Shown: positions 1 to 6,675, numbered from the stretch's first letter. The stretch: 6,942 bases of DNA from Clostridia bacterium (GCA_017624795.1 JAGAMJ010000015.1:1-6942), one strand, 5' to 3'. Numbers and translations are program-made. Notes: generated from the sequence alone by a model not told the origin.

Positions 1-1
1 G

Positions 2-262
2 ATCCCTTACGACAGCGCCCATTGGGTCGGGTGTATGTCCAAGGAAAAGGGCGGTACCGTCACCAAGCAATGCAAGGTCGGCTGCATCGGCTGTACCATG
101 TGTCAGAAGGTCTGTGAAGTGGGTGCGATCACTGTCAACGGCTTTTTGGCGGAGATCGATTACGGCAAATGCATCGATTGCGGCAAATGCGTTGAAAAAT
201 GCCCCCGTCACGTCATTTGGTCTGCCGAGCGACAAGAGGGCGGACTGTTTATTCACAGATAA
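2..262 (+). CDS. rnfB: RnfB, Rnf electron transport complex subunit B (3' end only)
   Basis: This is the C-terminal 86 residues of a polyferredoxin; the 5' part lies outside the window and the frame is open to the left edge. Two [4Fe-4S] motifs are visible: CIGCTMCQKVC and CIDCGKCVEKCP, each of the C-x2-C-x2-C-x3-C type. They are preceded by a VGCMSKEKGG stretch and a further CKVGC, the arrangement found in the ferredoxin part of RnfB rather than in small soluble ferredoxins. In the family, RnfB relays electrons from reduced ferredoxin to the membrane-bound Rnf complex, which reduces NAD+ and pumps Na+ or H+. The first cluster motif ends CE where many ferredoxins have CP. In clostridia rnfB is commonly the last gene of rnfCDGEAB, which agrees with a terminator starting directly at its stop codon. 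The other rnf genes are not visible, so the subunit name rests on these 86 residues; another multi-cluster ferredoxin is the main alternative. Confidence 0.85.
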   Translation: MPYDSAHWVGCMSKEKGGTVTKQCKVGCIGCTMCQKVCEVGAITVNGFLAEIDYGKCIDCGKCVEKCPRHVIWSAERQEGGLFIHR

Positions 263-299
263 AAAGCAGCGAGAGCGTGTCACGCTCTCGCTGCTTTTT
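261..299. terminator. Bidirectional intrinsic terminator between convergent rnfB and lacZ
   Basis: Two perfectly complementary 19-base arms (261-279 and 281-299) flank a single central T at 280. As RNA this would fold as a stem of about 17 pairs, AAAAAGCAGCGAGAGCG against CGCTCTCGCTGCTTTTT, with a 5-base loop. The arms start with an A5 tract and end with a T5 tract, so on either strand a GC-rich hairpin is followed by a U run. It therefore serves the + strand gene rnfB and the - strand gene lacZ equally. The rnfB stop codon (260-262) overlaps the first A bases of the stem, and the lacZ stop (303-301) lies just beyond the other end. Confidence 0.93.
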
Positions 300-300
300 A

Positions 301-3300
301 TTATTGCTTTCCCGCCTCATCGAAGGGGTTAACGTCGTTGACGAATGCGGGCAACAAGCGAATGCTGAAACGGAAGCTCTTTTCGGACAGACGGAACTGC
401 TCCAAAAGCTCCGGTCCGCAGGAATTTGAGCCGATACCGTTGTGACGGTAATCAAGATTAACGACCGTGTCTTTGAGGGGTACAAGCTCGTAGTCGTGCG
501 CGGTATTCGTCAACTGCTGCGCCGTGTAGTGTGCGCAGTTGAAGCTGAAATCCTGCCCCGTCTGCAAGGCGATCAGCCCGTGTCCTTCAAGATTTGAAAC
601 AAGCATCCACTTGGTGTCGGCGTGTGCCATATTTTCCTGCGGACGCACGTAATGCTCAAAATGCTCGGTCACGGTCGTTTCAAAATCGCCAAGCATCGAG
701 GAGTTACGCAGGTCGACATACGAAGCTCCCGGACCTCTGCCAAAGAAGCGAAGACGTTCAAACCCTTCGGGCATACGGAATTCCACGCCGAATCGGGGGA
801 TCATGTCAAAATCGGGGAAGGCGCGGACCTTCACGTCGAGATCAAGCGTCACACCGCCCTCGGCGAAGAAGGTGTAGAAGGCGTCGGCGCGTAGCGCGGG
901 GCGCACAACAGGACCGCCGTGCGACAGGGACGCGCGAATTTTCACGTAGCGGTCGGTCTGCTCTGTGATCTCGCAGCCATAGCACTTGGTCACGGCCTTG
1001 TCAAGCTGCTGCGCTTGCCATTTGCGGCGGATCTTACGGTCGTTGTCGGTCGGCGCGCGCCAGATGCACAGATCAATGGGAGAGGTCAGCAGCTCAGTGC
1101 CGCAGTCAATGATCGAACGGATCAGACCGTGTACGCGATCTACGGTGTAAAGCGTCTTGGCGGTCCGGATCAGGATTTTGTCTTTCTTTGCTTCAACACA
1201 AAGCATAGCGCTCTCGGAAACGGCATCGACCACCTTTGCCTCGCTCTGCTTTTGAGAAAGCTCAAATTGCTCAAAGCCGATCTCATAGCCCGCCTTTGCC
1301 CACGGGGTAGAGGTGCTTTGGCGGATGCTGACGGTTAGGGTACACCACTCGCCCGTCAGAGCCGCGTTGAAATGGGGCAGGGCATAGGTGCGGCTTTTGC
1401 CGGGTGCGACGTTCAAATTGAGCAGACGCCCTTCGGCAACCGCCTTGCCGTTGCGTTCCAGCGTCCAATAGAGATCCAGATCCGAAAGGGAGGTGAAGCA
1501 GCGCAAATTCTTTACCTTTAATTTACCCTGCTCGTAATGAAGTGCCACGGGCTTGATCACATTCTTGTATTCCAGCATGCCCGTGTGCGGCACGCGCGTG
1601 GGGGAAACGAGCCCGTCCGCGCAGAAATTGCCATCGTGCGGATCGTCGCCGAAATCGCCGCCGTACATAAAATGCGGATTGGCATAAACGTTGTCACCCG
1701 TTGCGACCGCGTGATCCAGCAGCTCCCACACACAGCCGCCGAAGAACCAATCGTATTTGTAGATCAGATCCCAATATTGCTTTAAGTCACCGGGGCCGTT
1801 GCCCATCGCGTGGCTGTATTCGCAAAGGAAAAAGGGCTTTGTGAGGTGCTTGTTTTTCGCGTAATGTCCCTCAATTTGAGAGAGGGGGATATACATTCCG
1901 CTGTCGATCGAGGTGATGGGGGAATCCAGCTCCGCGTCGCGTTTTGCCTCAATACCCAAATGTCTATAACCGTCGGTCAGACGTCTTGTAATGTCCTCGC
2001 AGTGCACCAGATTACGGGGATCGCGCTCTCGCAGATAGTCTGCCATCGCCACGTGATTGCAGCCCGTGCCCGATTCGTTGCCAAGCGACCACAAAAGAAC
2101 GCAGGCGTGATTTTTATCACGCTCATACAGTCGTTGTATACGGTCGAGATACGCATCCTGCCAATCCGCGTTATCGGTGAAATAGTCCCAATTCCGCACG
2201 TTGATAGCACCGTGTGTTTCAAGGTCGGTTTCGTCGATCACGTAAAAGCCGTATTTGTCGCAAAGCTCGACGAAGCGGGGGTCGTTGGGGTAATGGCTGG
2301 TACGGATCATATTCACGTTATGGCGTTTTAAGAGCATCAGATCCTTGACCATATGATCAAAGGGCGTTGCCGCGCCGAGATAGGGGTGGCTGTCGTGGCG
2401 GTTGACGCCGCGCGCTTTGACCTTTTTGCCGTTGATCAGCATTACGCGACCGACAATGCGAAAATCGCGGAAGCCGACAAAAAGGCAGATATGCTCGCTG
2501 CCCGCCGTGATGAACAGGCGGTACAGGTGTGGCGTTTCGTCACTCCAAAGCAGGGGCGCGTCGACCTCAAAGGCAAACGTGGCGGCGTTATTTTTGCTAT
2601 CGCACTCGCCAAGAGCAACGGTACAGCCGTCTGGCGTTTCCAGACGCCACGTGGCGTGCAAGTCACCGCTTGTCAGCAAGGTGACCTTGGCGCTTGCACG
2701 TGAAAAATCATCGGAAAGTGCGGTACGTACGTCGATATCCTTGACACAGACGGGGTCGCGGTAAAGCAGATAGACCTCACGGAAGATGCCCGAAAGACGG
2801 AACTTGTCCTGATCCTCCAAATAAGAGCCGTCGCACCATTTCAGCACCACCGCGGCAAGGGTATTCACGCCCGCTTGCAAGAGGTCTGTCACGTCGATCT
2901 CACTCGTCATATGGCTGACCTGACTGTAAGCGGCAAATTTGCCGTTCACGAACAGATAAAAGCAGGAATCCACGCCTTCAAAATTCAGATAAACACGCTT
3001 TGTCCCAAGCGTTTTCGCGTCAACGAATACGTCGCGCAGATACAGCCCGCACGGGTTGTCGTCTGGCACGAAGGGCGGATCAAAGGGGAAGGGGTAGTTG
3101 ACGTTTGTATAATTCGGTGTGTCATAGCCCTTATCAAGCACAGTCTGCCAAGAGCGCGGAACAGGCATTTTATCCATACCGTTACGGGGGAAAGCAAGCG
3201 CGGTGAAGTCTGCAAGCTCATGCAAGGACTTATAATATGCAAAGTCCCAATCGCCGCAAAGCGAGGTGAAGAAGGTACTGCCGCCGCGCCTTTGCGAAAG

Positions 3301-3402
3301 GGCGGCAACGTCGCTTTGATAGGGAATGAAATAAGCACGCGGTGCTTCACACCCAGCATGCAGCTTTTTGTGATTTTGATGCAGATCGAAGGAAAATTCC
3401 AT
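301..3402 (-). CDS. lacZ: Beta-galactosidase, glycoside hydrolase family 2 (LacZ type)
   Basis: A complete 1033-residue protein, close to the 1023 residues of E. coli LacZ. It hydrolyses terminal beta-galactosides such as lactose with retention of configuration, and is cytoplasmic: no signal peptide and about 25 cysteines. Approximate domains: sugar-binding jelly roll 38-215, Ig-like domain 218-315, TIM barrel 317-610, a second Ig-like (DUF4981) domain 620-710, and C-terminal beta-sandwich (Bgal small chain) 745-1018. The acid/base is Glu443 in LWSLGNESGTG and the nucleophile is Glu528 in FFLCEYSHAMGNG. Glu395 and His397 in DLETHGAI match the E. coli Mg2+ ligands, and His370 lies in RTSHYPND. 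A Cys (995, in GSNSCGPEL) stands where E. coli has Trp999. The start is well fixed: an in-frame TAA lies 18 bases upstream and an AAGGAAGGAG site lies 7 bases before the ATG. It has its own promoter and terminator and no sugar genes directly beside it. The natural substrate could be a beta-galactoside other than lactose. Confidence 0.96.
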   Translation of the reverse strand: MEFSFDLHQNHKKLHAGCEAPRAYFIPYQSDVAALSQRRGGSTFFTSLCGDWDFAYYKSLHELADFTALAFPRNGMDKMPVPRSWQTVLDKGYDTPNYTNVNYPFPFDPPFVPDDNPCGLYLRDVFVDAKTLGTKRVYLNFEGVDSCFYLFVNGKFAAYSQVSHMTSEIDVTDLLQAGVNTLAAVVLKWCDGSYLEDQDKFRLSGIFREVYLLYRDPVCVKDIDVRTALSDDFSRASAKVTLLTSGDLHATWRLETPDGCTVALGECDSKNNAATFAFEVDAPLLWSDETPHLYRLFITAGSEHICLFVGFRDFRIVGRVMLINGKKVKARGVNRHDSHPYLGAATPFDHMVKDLMLLKRHNVNMIRTSHYPNDPRFVELCDKYGFYVIDETDLETHGAINVRNWDYFTDNADWQDAYLDRIQRLYERDKNHACVLLWSLGNESGTGCNHVAMADYLRERDPRNLVHCEDITRRLTDGYRHLGIEAKRDAELDSPITSIDSGMYIPLSQIEGHYAKNKHLTKPFFLCEYSHAMGNGPGDLKQYWDLIYKYDWFFGGCVWELLDHAVATGDNVYANPHFMYGGDFGDDPHDGNFCADGLVSPTRVPHTGMLEYKNVIKPVALHYEQGKLKVKNLRCFTSLSDLDLYWTLERNGKAVAEGRLLNLNVAPGKSRTYALPHFNAALTGEWCTLTVSIRQSTSTPWAKAGYEIGFEQFELSQKQSEAKVVDAVSESAMLCVEAKKDKILIRTAKTLYTVDRVHGLIRSIIDCGTELLTSPIDLCIWRAPTDNDRKIRRKWQAQQLDKAVTKCYGCEITEQTDRYVKIRASLSHGGPVVRPALRADAFYTFFAEGGVTLDLDVKVRAFPDFDMIPRFGVEFRMPEGFERLRFFGRGPGASYVDLRNSSMLGDFETTVTEHFEHYVRPQENMAHADTKWMLVSNLEGHGLIALQTGQDFSFNCAHYTAQQLTNTAHDYELVPLKDTVVNLDYRHNGIGSNSCGPELLEQFRLSEKSFRFSIRLLPAFVNDVNPFDEAGKQ

Positions 3403-3409
3403 ACATAAG

Positions 3410-3419
3410 CTCCTTCCTT
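3410..3419 (-). promoter_or_regulatory. Ribosome binding site of lacZ
   Basis: On the minus strand AAGGAAGGAG ends 7 bases before the ATG at 3402. An in-frame TAA (3420-3418) overlaps its upstream end, so lacZ cannot begin further upstream and this site decides the start. Confidence 0.88.
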
Positions 3420-3433
3420 ATAAAAGTAAGCAC

Positions 3434-3462
3434 ATTTTACCATACGCCACAGACGATGTCAA
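3434..3462 (-). promoter_or_regulatory. Sigma-A promoter of lacZ
   Basis: On the minus strand a perfect -35 box TTGACA (3462-3457) and a 5-of-6 -10 box TAAAAT (3439-3434) are separated by exactly 17 bases. Transcription would begin near 3427, giving a 5' leader of about 25 bases that carries the strong ribosome binding site. No operator-like dyad overlaps the -10 or start region. Such a near-consensus promoter suggests strong expression unless a repressor or catabolite control acts from nearby. The match is seen directly; activity is inferred. Confidence 0.85.
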
Positions 3463-3486
3463 TCGAAAAAAGAAGAATTGGCGTTC

Positions 3487-3506
3487 AAATGTTCAGACAG
3501 ACATTT
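3487..3506. repeat. Short inverted repeat between the divergent lacZ and rsuA promoters
   Basis: AAATGT (3487-3492) and ACATTT (3501-3506) are reverse complements separated by 8 bases. The dyad lies upstream of both divergent -35 boxes, 25 bases from that of lacZ and 15 from that of rsuA. It could be an activator or repressor site. Six-base AT-rich arms occur easily by chance, so support is weak. Confidence 0.3.
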
Positions 3507-3520
3507 TTCCTGCAAAGCTC

Positions 3521-3549
3521 TTTACAGAAACTATAAAATATGCTAAAAT
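3521..3549 (+). promoter_or_regulatory. Sigma-A promoter of the rsuA-tex unit, extended -10
   Basis: TTTACA (3521-3526) and TAAAAT (3544-3549) are spaced by 17 bases. The -10 is preceded by TG one base upstream (TGCTAAAAT), the extended -10 pattern. Transcription would start near 3556, about 34 bases before the GTG start of rsuA. It points away from the lacZ promoter; the two -35 boxes are 58 bases apart. Confidence 0.8.
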
Positions 3550-3573
3550 AATATAGTTAAATATCACGCCGTG

Positions 3574-3581
3574 AAAGGGGG
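3574..3581 (+). promoter_or_regulatory. Ribosome binding site of rsuA
   Basis: AAAGGGGG ends 8 bases before the GTG at 3590. An in-frame TGA (3572-3574) sits immediately upstream and no other start codon lies between, so this site and the GTG define the beginning of the gene. Confidence 0.75.
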
Positions 3582-3589
3582 CGACGTCT

Positions 3590-4300
3590 GTGCGTTTGGA
3601 TAAGCTTTTAAGCGTGAGCGCTGTTGCTACGCGCAAGGAAACCGCCCGCGCGGTGCGCGCAGGGCAGATCACCGTCAACGGTGCCGTCGCAAAGCGCGCC
3701 GATATGGCAGTCGATCCTGAAAAGGACAGCGTTTGCTTTTGCGGCAACGCGGTCTTTTATAAGCCGTACCGCTACGTGCTGCTCAATAAGCCCGACGGCT
3801 ACGTCAGCGCCACCGAGGACGGGCGCGAACCGACCGTTTTGGAGCTGCTGCCGCCTCTTTACACGGGTCTTGGGCTGTTCCCCTGCGGGCGTTTGGACAA
3901 GCACACGTTGGGGCTGATGCTGCTTACCAACAACGGGGAGCTGTCGCATCGGTTGCTCTCACCGCGCCGACACGTGAGCAAGCGGTATGCGTTTCGTGTG
4001 AAATTTCCGCTAAGCGACACCGACTGCGACCGCTTTCGCGATGGTGTGACGTTGGAGGACGGCTACGAAACAAAGCCCGCCGACATCGAGCTTGCCGAGG
4101 ACAAAAGGTCGGGCGTCATCACGCTCGTCGAGGGCAAATATCATCAGATCAAGCGTATGATGGAGGCGCTGCACAACCAGATCACATATCTGGAACGTAT
4201 CAGCTTTGGACCGCTGGCGTTGCCCGACGATCTGCCGCGCGGCGCATGGCGTGAGCTCACCGAACAAGAGGAGCAGATGCTGCTTGCCGCTGCCGAGTGA
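3590..4300 (+). CDS. rsuA: RsuA-family 16S rRNA pseudouridine synthase
   Basis: A complete protein of 236 residues. Family members turn a single uridine in ribosomal RNA into pseudouridine; E. coli RsuA acts on U516 of 16S rRNA. Residues 1-50 form an S4 RNA-binding domain (MRLDKLLSV, then AVRAGQITVNG). The catalytic domain begins near residue 58 with VLLNKPDGYVSA. The catalytic Asp is Asp103 in GRLDKHTLGLMLLTNNG. SHRLLSPRRHVSKRY (119-133) resembles the SHR-SPR-K-Y pattern of RsuA more than RluB, and EGKYHQIKRM (181-190) is the usual C-terminal family motif. His105 stands where Asp or Glu is common after GRLD. The start is GTG, fixed by an upstream in-frame stop and a well-spaced AAAGGGGG. It has its own promoter and probably shares a transcript with tex, 38 bases downstream. 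The exact target uridine is inferred from the family. Confidence 0.9.
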   Translation: MRLDKLLSVSAVATRKETARAVRAGQITVNGAVAKRADMAVDPEKDSVCFCGNAVFYKPYRYVLLNKPDGYVSATEDGREPTVLELLPPLYTGLGLFPCGRLDKHTLGLMLLTNNGELSHRLLSPRRHVSKRYAFRVKFPLSDTDCDRFRDGVTLEDGYETKPADIELAEDKRSGVITLVEGKYHQIKRMMEALHNQITYLERISFGPLALPDDLPRGAWRELTEQEEQMLLAAAE

Positions 4301-4322
4301 TCAATAAAATTTGTATAGACTG

Positions 4323-4337
4323 AAAGGAACCCAAGGA
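4323..4337 (+). promoter_or_regulatory. Two possible ribosome binding sites before tex
   Basis: AAAGGA (4323-4328) is 10 bases from the ATG at 4339. AAGGA (4333-4337) is too near that ATG but is 7 bases from the ATG at 4345 and 10 from the one at 4348. An in-frame TGA (4321-4323) blocks any earlier start. The N-terminus is therefore uncertain by two or three residues. Confidence 0.6.
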
Positions 4338-4338
4338 C

Positions 4339-6489
4339 ATGGACATGATGCAAAAGCTTGCCGCTGAGCTGTCGCTCACGGCAGACCAAGTCGAAAAAAC
4401 AGTTGCCCTGATCGATGAAGGGAACACCATTCCCTTTATTTCCCGTTACCGCAAAGAGGTCACGGGCGGGCTTGATGACGTTGTATTGCGCAAGCTTGAA
4501 GAAAGATTGCGCTATCTGCGGAATATCGAGGCGAGAAAGCTTGAGGTCATCAAGCTGATCACCGAGCAGGAAAAGATGACGCCCGAGCTTGAAGCGCAGA
4601 TCATGGCGGCGAACACCATCACCGAGGTGGACGATATCTACCGTCCCTTCCGTCCGCACCGCAAGACGCGCGCCTCGGTGGCGAGAGAGAGGGGGCTGGA
4701 GCCCCTCGCCCAGGCGCTGCTGGCGCAAGAGCCGTCCTACACCCCCGCGCTTGAAGAATACGCCGCGACCTTCATCGACGAGGAAAAGGGCGTTGGTGAT
4801 GCCGATGCGGCGCTGGCAGGCGCGATGGATATCATCGCCGAGGACGTTTCCGACAATGCCGAATACCGCAAAAAGATCCGTTTCCTCACCTTCCGCAACG
4901 CCATGCTGGAATCCAGACAGGCAAAGGAGGAGGACTCGGTCTATGCGCAGTATTACGAATACAGTGAGCCCGTGCACAAGGTGCCGGGACACCGCGTGCT
5001 TGCGATCAACCGCGGCGAGAAGGAGGAGTTCCTCAAAGTATCGGTCAGTATGCCTGCCGAGGTGGTGCTGAACTATTTGTTCCACGAGATCGTGAAGCCC
5101 CAGCAAAGCCCCGCGAAGCGTTACGTTGAGGCGGCGATCACCGACAGCTACGAGCGTCTGATCGCCCCCTCGGTCGAGCGCGAGATCCGAAACGACCTGT
5201 TTGACAGTGCAAGCGAGGGCGCGATCGTACTGTTTTCCGATAATCTGCGGCATCTATTGATGCAAGCGCCCATCAAGGGCAAGACCGTGCTTGGCTTTGA
5301 CCCCGGCTACGCGCACGGCTGTAAGCTTGCCGTGGTCGATAAGACGGGCAAGGTGCTGGATACCGCGGTGATCTATCTTCACCGTGACGAGCAGGGCAAG
5401 GCGATCATGAAGCGCCTCATCACCGCACACAAGGTCGATGTGATCGCCATCGGCAACGGCACTGCCTCTCGCGAGAGCGAAAAGTTCTGCGCGGAGCTGC
5501 TGCGCGAGATGAAGGTCGACACCAAATATATCATCGTCAACGAATCGGGCGCGTCGGTCTATTCCGCATCGAAGCTGGCGGCGGACGAGTTCCCCGAATT
5601 TGACGTGATGCAGCGCTCTGCCGTTTCGATCGCGCGCCGCTTGCAGGATCCTTTGGCAGAGCTTGTCAAGATCGATCCTAAGGCGATCGGCGTCGGGCAG
5701 TATCAGCACGATATGAAGCCCGCCCGCCTTGACGAATCACTCACGGGTGTTGTAGAGGATTGCGTCAACAGTGTTGGCGTTGATCTGAATACCGCATCGC
5801 ATTCGCTGCTTTCCTACATTTCGGGCATCAATGCCACCAGCGCGAAGAATATTGTCAAATATCGCGAGGAAAACGGCGAATTTAAGACGCGCTCCGAGGT
5901 TTTGAAGGTGCCGCGCATCGGCGCGAAGGCATACGAGCAGTGCGCGGGATTCTTGCGCGTTCCGGGCTCACGCGAAGTGCTGGATAACACGGGCGTCCAT
6001 CCCGAATCCTACAAGGCAGCGCACGAGCTTTTGAAGGCATTTGGGTATACCGAAGCCGACGTGCGCGACGGAAAGCTCGCGGGCATCGCCGATCAGATCC
6101 GCAGCAAGGGTGCCGCAGCGCTTGCCGAAAGCTTGGGCGTCGGCGTACCGACGCTGATGGATATCGCCGCCGAGCTGGAAAAGCCGGGCAGAGATCTGCG
6201 CGACGATTTCGCGCCCCCCGTTTTGCGTGAGGACGTGTTGGATCTTGCCGATCTCACCGTCGGCATGGAGCTGACGGGCACGGTGCGCAACGTCATTGAC
6301 TTTGGCGCGTTTGTGGATATCGGCGTGCATCAGGACGGCCTTGTCCACATCTCGGAGCTTTCCGATCGCTTCGTCAAGCACCCCAGCGAGGTGGTCAAGG
6401 TGGGCGATATCGTCAAGGTCCGTGTGCTGAGCGTCGACGTGAAGAAGAAGCGCATCGGGCTTTCGATGAAAACGCCGAAGGGGAAGTGA
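4339..6489 (+). CDS. tex: Tex, RNA-binding transcription accessory protein with S1 domain
   Basis: A complete protein of 716 residues, the usual size of bacterial Tex. Domains in order: a helical Tex N-terminal region (1-190, including IPFISRYRKEVTGGLDD near 31-47 and DDIYRPFRPHRKTRAS near 98-113), an RNase H-like YqgF fold starting at KTVLGFDPGYAHGCKLAVVD (315-334) with GNGTASRESE near 372-381, a helix-hairpin-helix region (482-541, with SGINATSAKNIV and LKVPRIGAKAYEQC), and an S1 RNA-binding domain (640-711, with GTVRNVIDFGAFVDIGVHQDGLVHISEL). Family members are cytoplasmic, related to eukaryotic Spt6, and bind nucleic acid in connection with transcription; the molecular role in clostridia is not settled. 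It follows rsuA by 38 bases with no terminator between them, so co-transcription is likely and would group two RNA-related functions. The start could be ATG 4339, 4345 or 4348. Confidence 0.95.
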   Translation: MDMMQKLAAELSLTADQVEKTVALIDEGNTIPFISRYRKEVTGGLDDVVLRKLEERLRYLRNIEARKLEVIKLITEQEKMTPELEAQIMAANTITEVDDIYRPFRPHRKTRASVARERGLEPLAQALLAQEPSYTPALEEYAATFIDEEKGVGDADAALAGAMDIIAEDVSDNAEYRKKIRFLTFRNAMLESRQAKEEDSVYAQYYEYSEPVHKVPGHRVLAINRGEKEEFLKVSVSMPAEVVLNYLFHEIVKPQQSPAKRYVEAAITDSYERLIAPSVEREIRNDLFDSASEGAIVLFSDNLRHLLMQAPIKGKTVLGFDPGYAHGCKLAVVDKTGKVLDTAVIYLHRDEQGKAIMKRLITAHKVDVIAIGNGTASRESEKFCAELLREMKVDTKYIIVNESGASVYSASKLAADEFPEFDVMQRSAVSIARRLQDPLAELVKIDPKAIGVGQYQHDMKPARLDESLTGVVEDCVNSVGVDLNTASHSLLSYISGINATSAKNIVKYREENGEFKTRSEVLKVPRIGAKAYEQCAGFLRVPGSREVLDNTGVHPESYKAAHELLKAFGYTEADVRDGKLAGIADQIRSKGAAALAESLGVGVPTLMDIAAELEKPGRDLRDDFAPPVLREDVLDLADLTVGMELTGTVRNVIDFGAFVDIGVHQDGLVHISELSDRFVKHPSEVVKVGDIVKVRVLSVDVKKKRIGLSMKTPKGK

Positions 6490-6513
6490 TCGCAAATAAG
6501 GTCAGCGATTTTT
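6489..6513 (+). terminator. Weak candidate terminator after tex
   Basis: ATCGC (6489-6493) can pair with GCGAT (6505-6509) around an 11-base loop, and a run of five T ends at 6513. The stem is only 5 pairs and the loop is large, so this is a poor intrinsic terminator. It is listed because it is the only candidate between tex and the next promoter; termination could instead be Rho-dependent or incomplete. Confidence 0.3.
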
Positions 6514-6563
6514 ACCATCTTCTTCATCACTTATTCACACAAAATATAAAAACAGGATATTCA

Positions 6564-6580
6564 TTGTGCATATTGCACAA
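6564..6580. repeat. Perfect 7+3+7 inverted repeat upstream of the ABC ATPase gene
   Basis: TTGTGCA (6564-6570) and TGCACAA (6574-6580) are exact reverse complements around TAT. The 17-base dyad has the size of an operator for a dimeric regulator. It lies about 56 bases upstream of the -10 box of the ATPase promoter, a position more usual for an activator or a distal repressor site. CATTG and CAATG just outside and overlapping the arms add a second, offset partial symmetry. No regulator gene is in the window, so the binding protein is unknown. There is no T run after it on either strand, which argues against a terminator. Confidence 0.5.
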
Positions 6581-6596
6581 GCAATGGATTTAATTT

Positions 6597-6619
6597 TTGG
6601 GAATTTAACATCTTCCCAA
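6597..6619. repeat. Perfect 7+9+7 inverted repeat overlapping the -35 region of the ABC ATPase promoter
   Basis: TTGGGAA (6597-6603) and TTCCCAA (6613-6619) are exact reverse complements with a 9-base spacer. The right arm contains the proposed -35 box (6613-6618), so a bound protein would compete with RNA polymerase. The centre is 36 bases from that of the other dyad at 6564-6580, and the arm sequences differ. A transcript hairpin is possible, but no U tract follows on the + strand. Confidence 0.5.
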
Positions 6620-6641
6620 GTCATAGAGAATTTGCTATAAT
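6613..6641 (+). promoter_or_regulatory. Extended -10 promoter of the ABC ATPase gene
   Basis: A perfect -10 box TATAAT (6636-6641) is preceded by TG one base upstream (TGCTATAAT), and a weak -35, TTCCCA (4 of 6 matches), sits 17 bases before it. Extended -10 promoters tolerate a weak -35. Transcription would begin near 6648, leaving a 5' leader of about 48 bases. Confidence 0.78.
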
Positions 6642-6659
6642 ATATTATGTTAGAAAAGT

Positions 6660-6675
6660 GGGCGCATCAGTGCCC
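6660..6675 (+). other. Small hairpin in the 5' leader of the ABC ATPase gene
   Basis: GGGCGC (6660-6665) can pair with GTGCCC (6670-6675), with one G-U pair and an ATCA loop. It starts about 12 bases from the predicted transcript start and ends 4 bases before the Shine-Dalgarno sequence. It may stabilise the mRNA or influence ribosome access. It is too small to be a riboswitch. Confidence 0.45.

Noticed and set aside
1810..2331. Plus-strand open frame of 173 codons inside lacZ
   Set aside because: It is antisense to conserved GH2 catalytic-domain sequence and has no recognisable motif. Other plus-strand frames across 594-3408 were rejected for the same reason.
2985..3443. Minus-strand open frame of 152 codons overlapping the lacZ start
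   Set aside because: Its ATG lies within the lacZ promoter, upstream of the predicted transcript start, and it reads lacZ in another frame with no family motif.
4144..5253. Open frame of 369 codons on the minus strand opposite tex and the end of rsuA
   Set aside because: It lies antisense to two clear family genes, shows no recognisable domain, runs through the rsuA-tex junction, and is explained by GC-biased third codon positions. A further open stretch upstream in the same frame (5254-5709) has the same cause.
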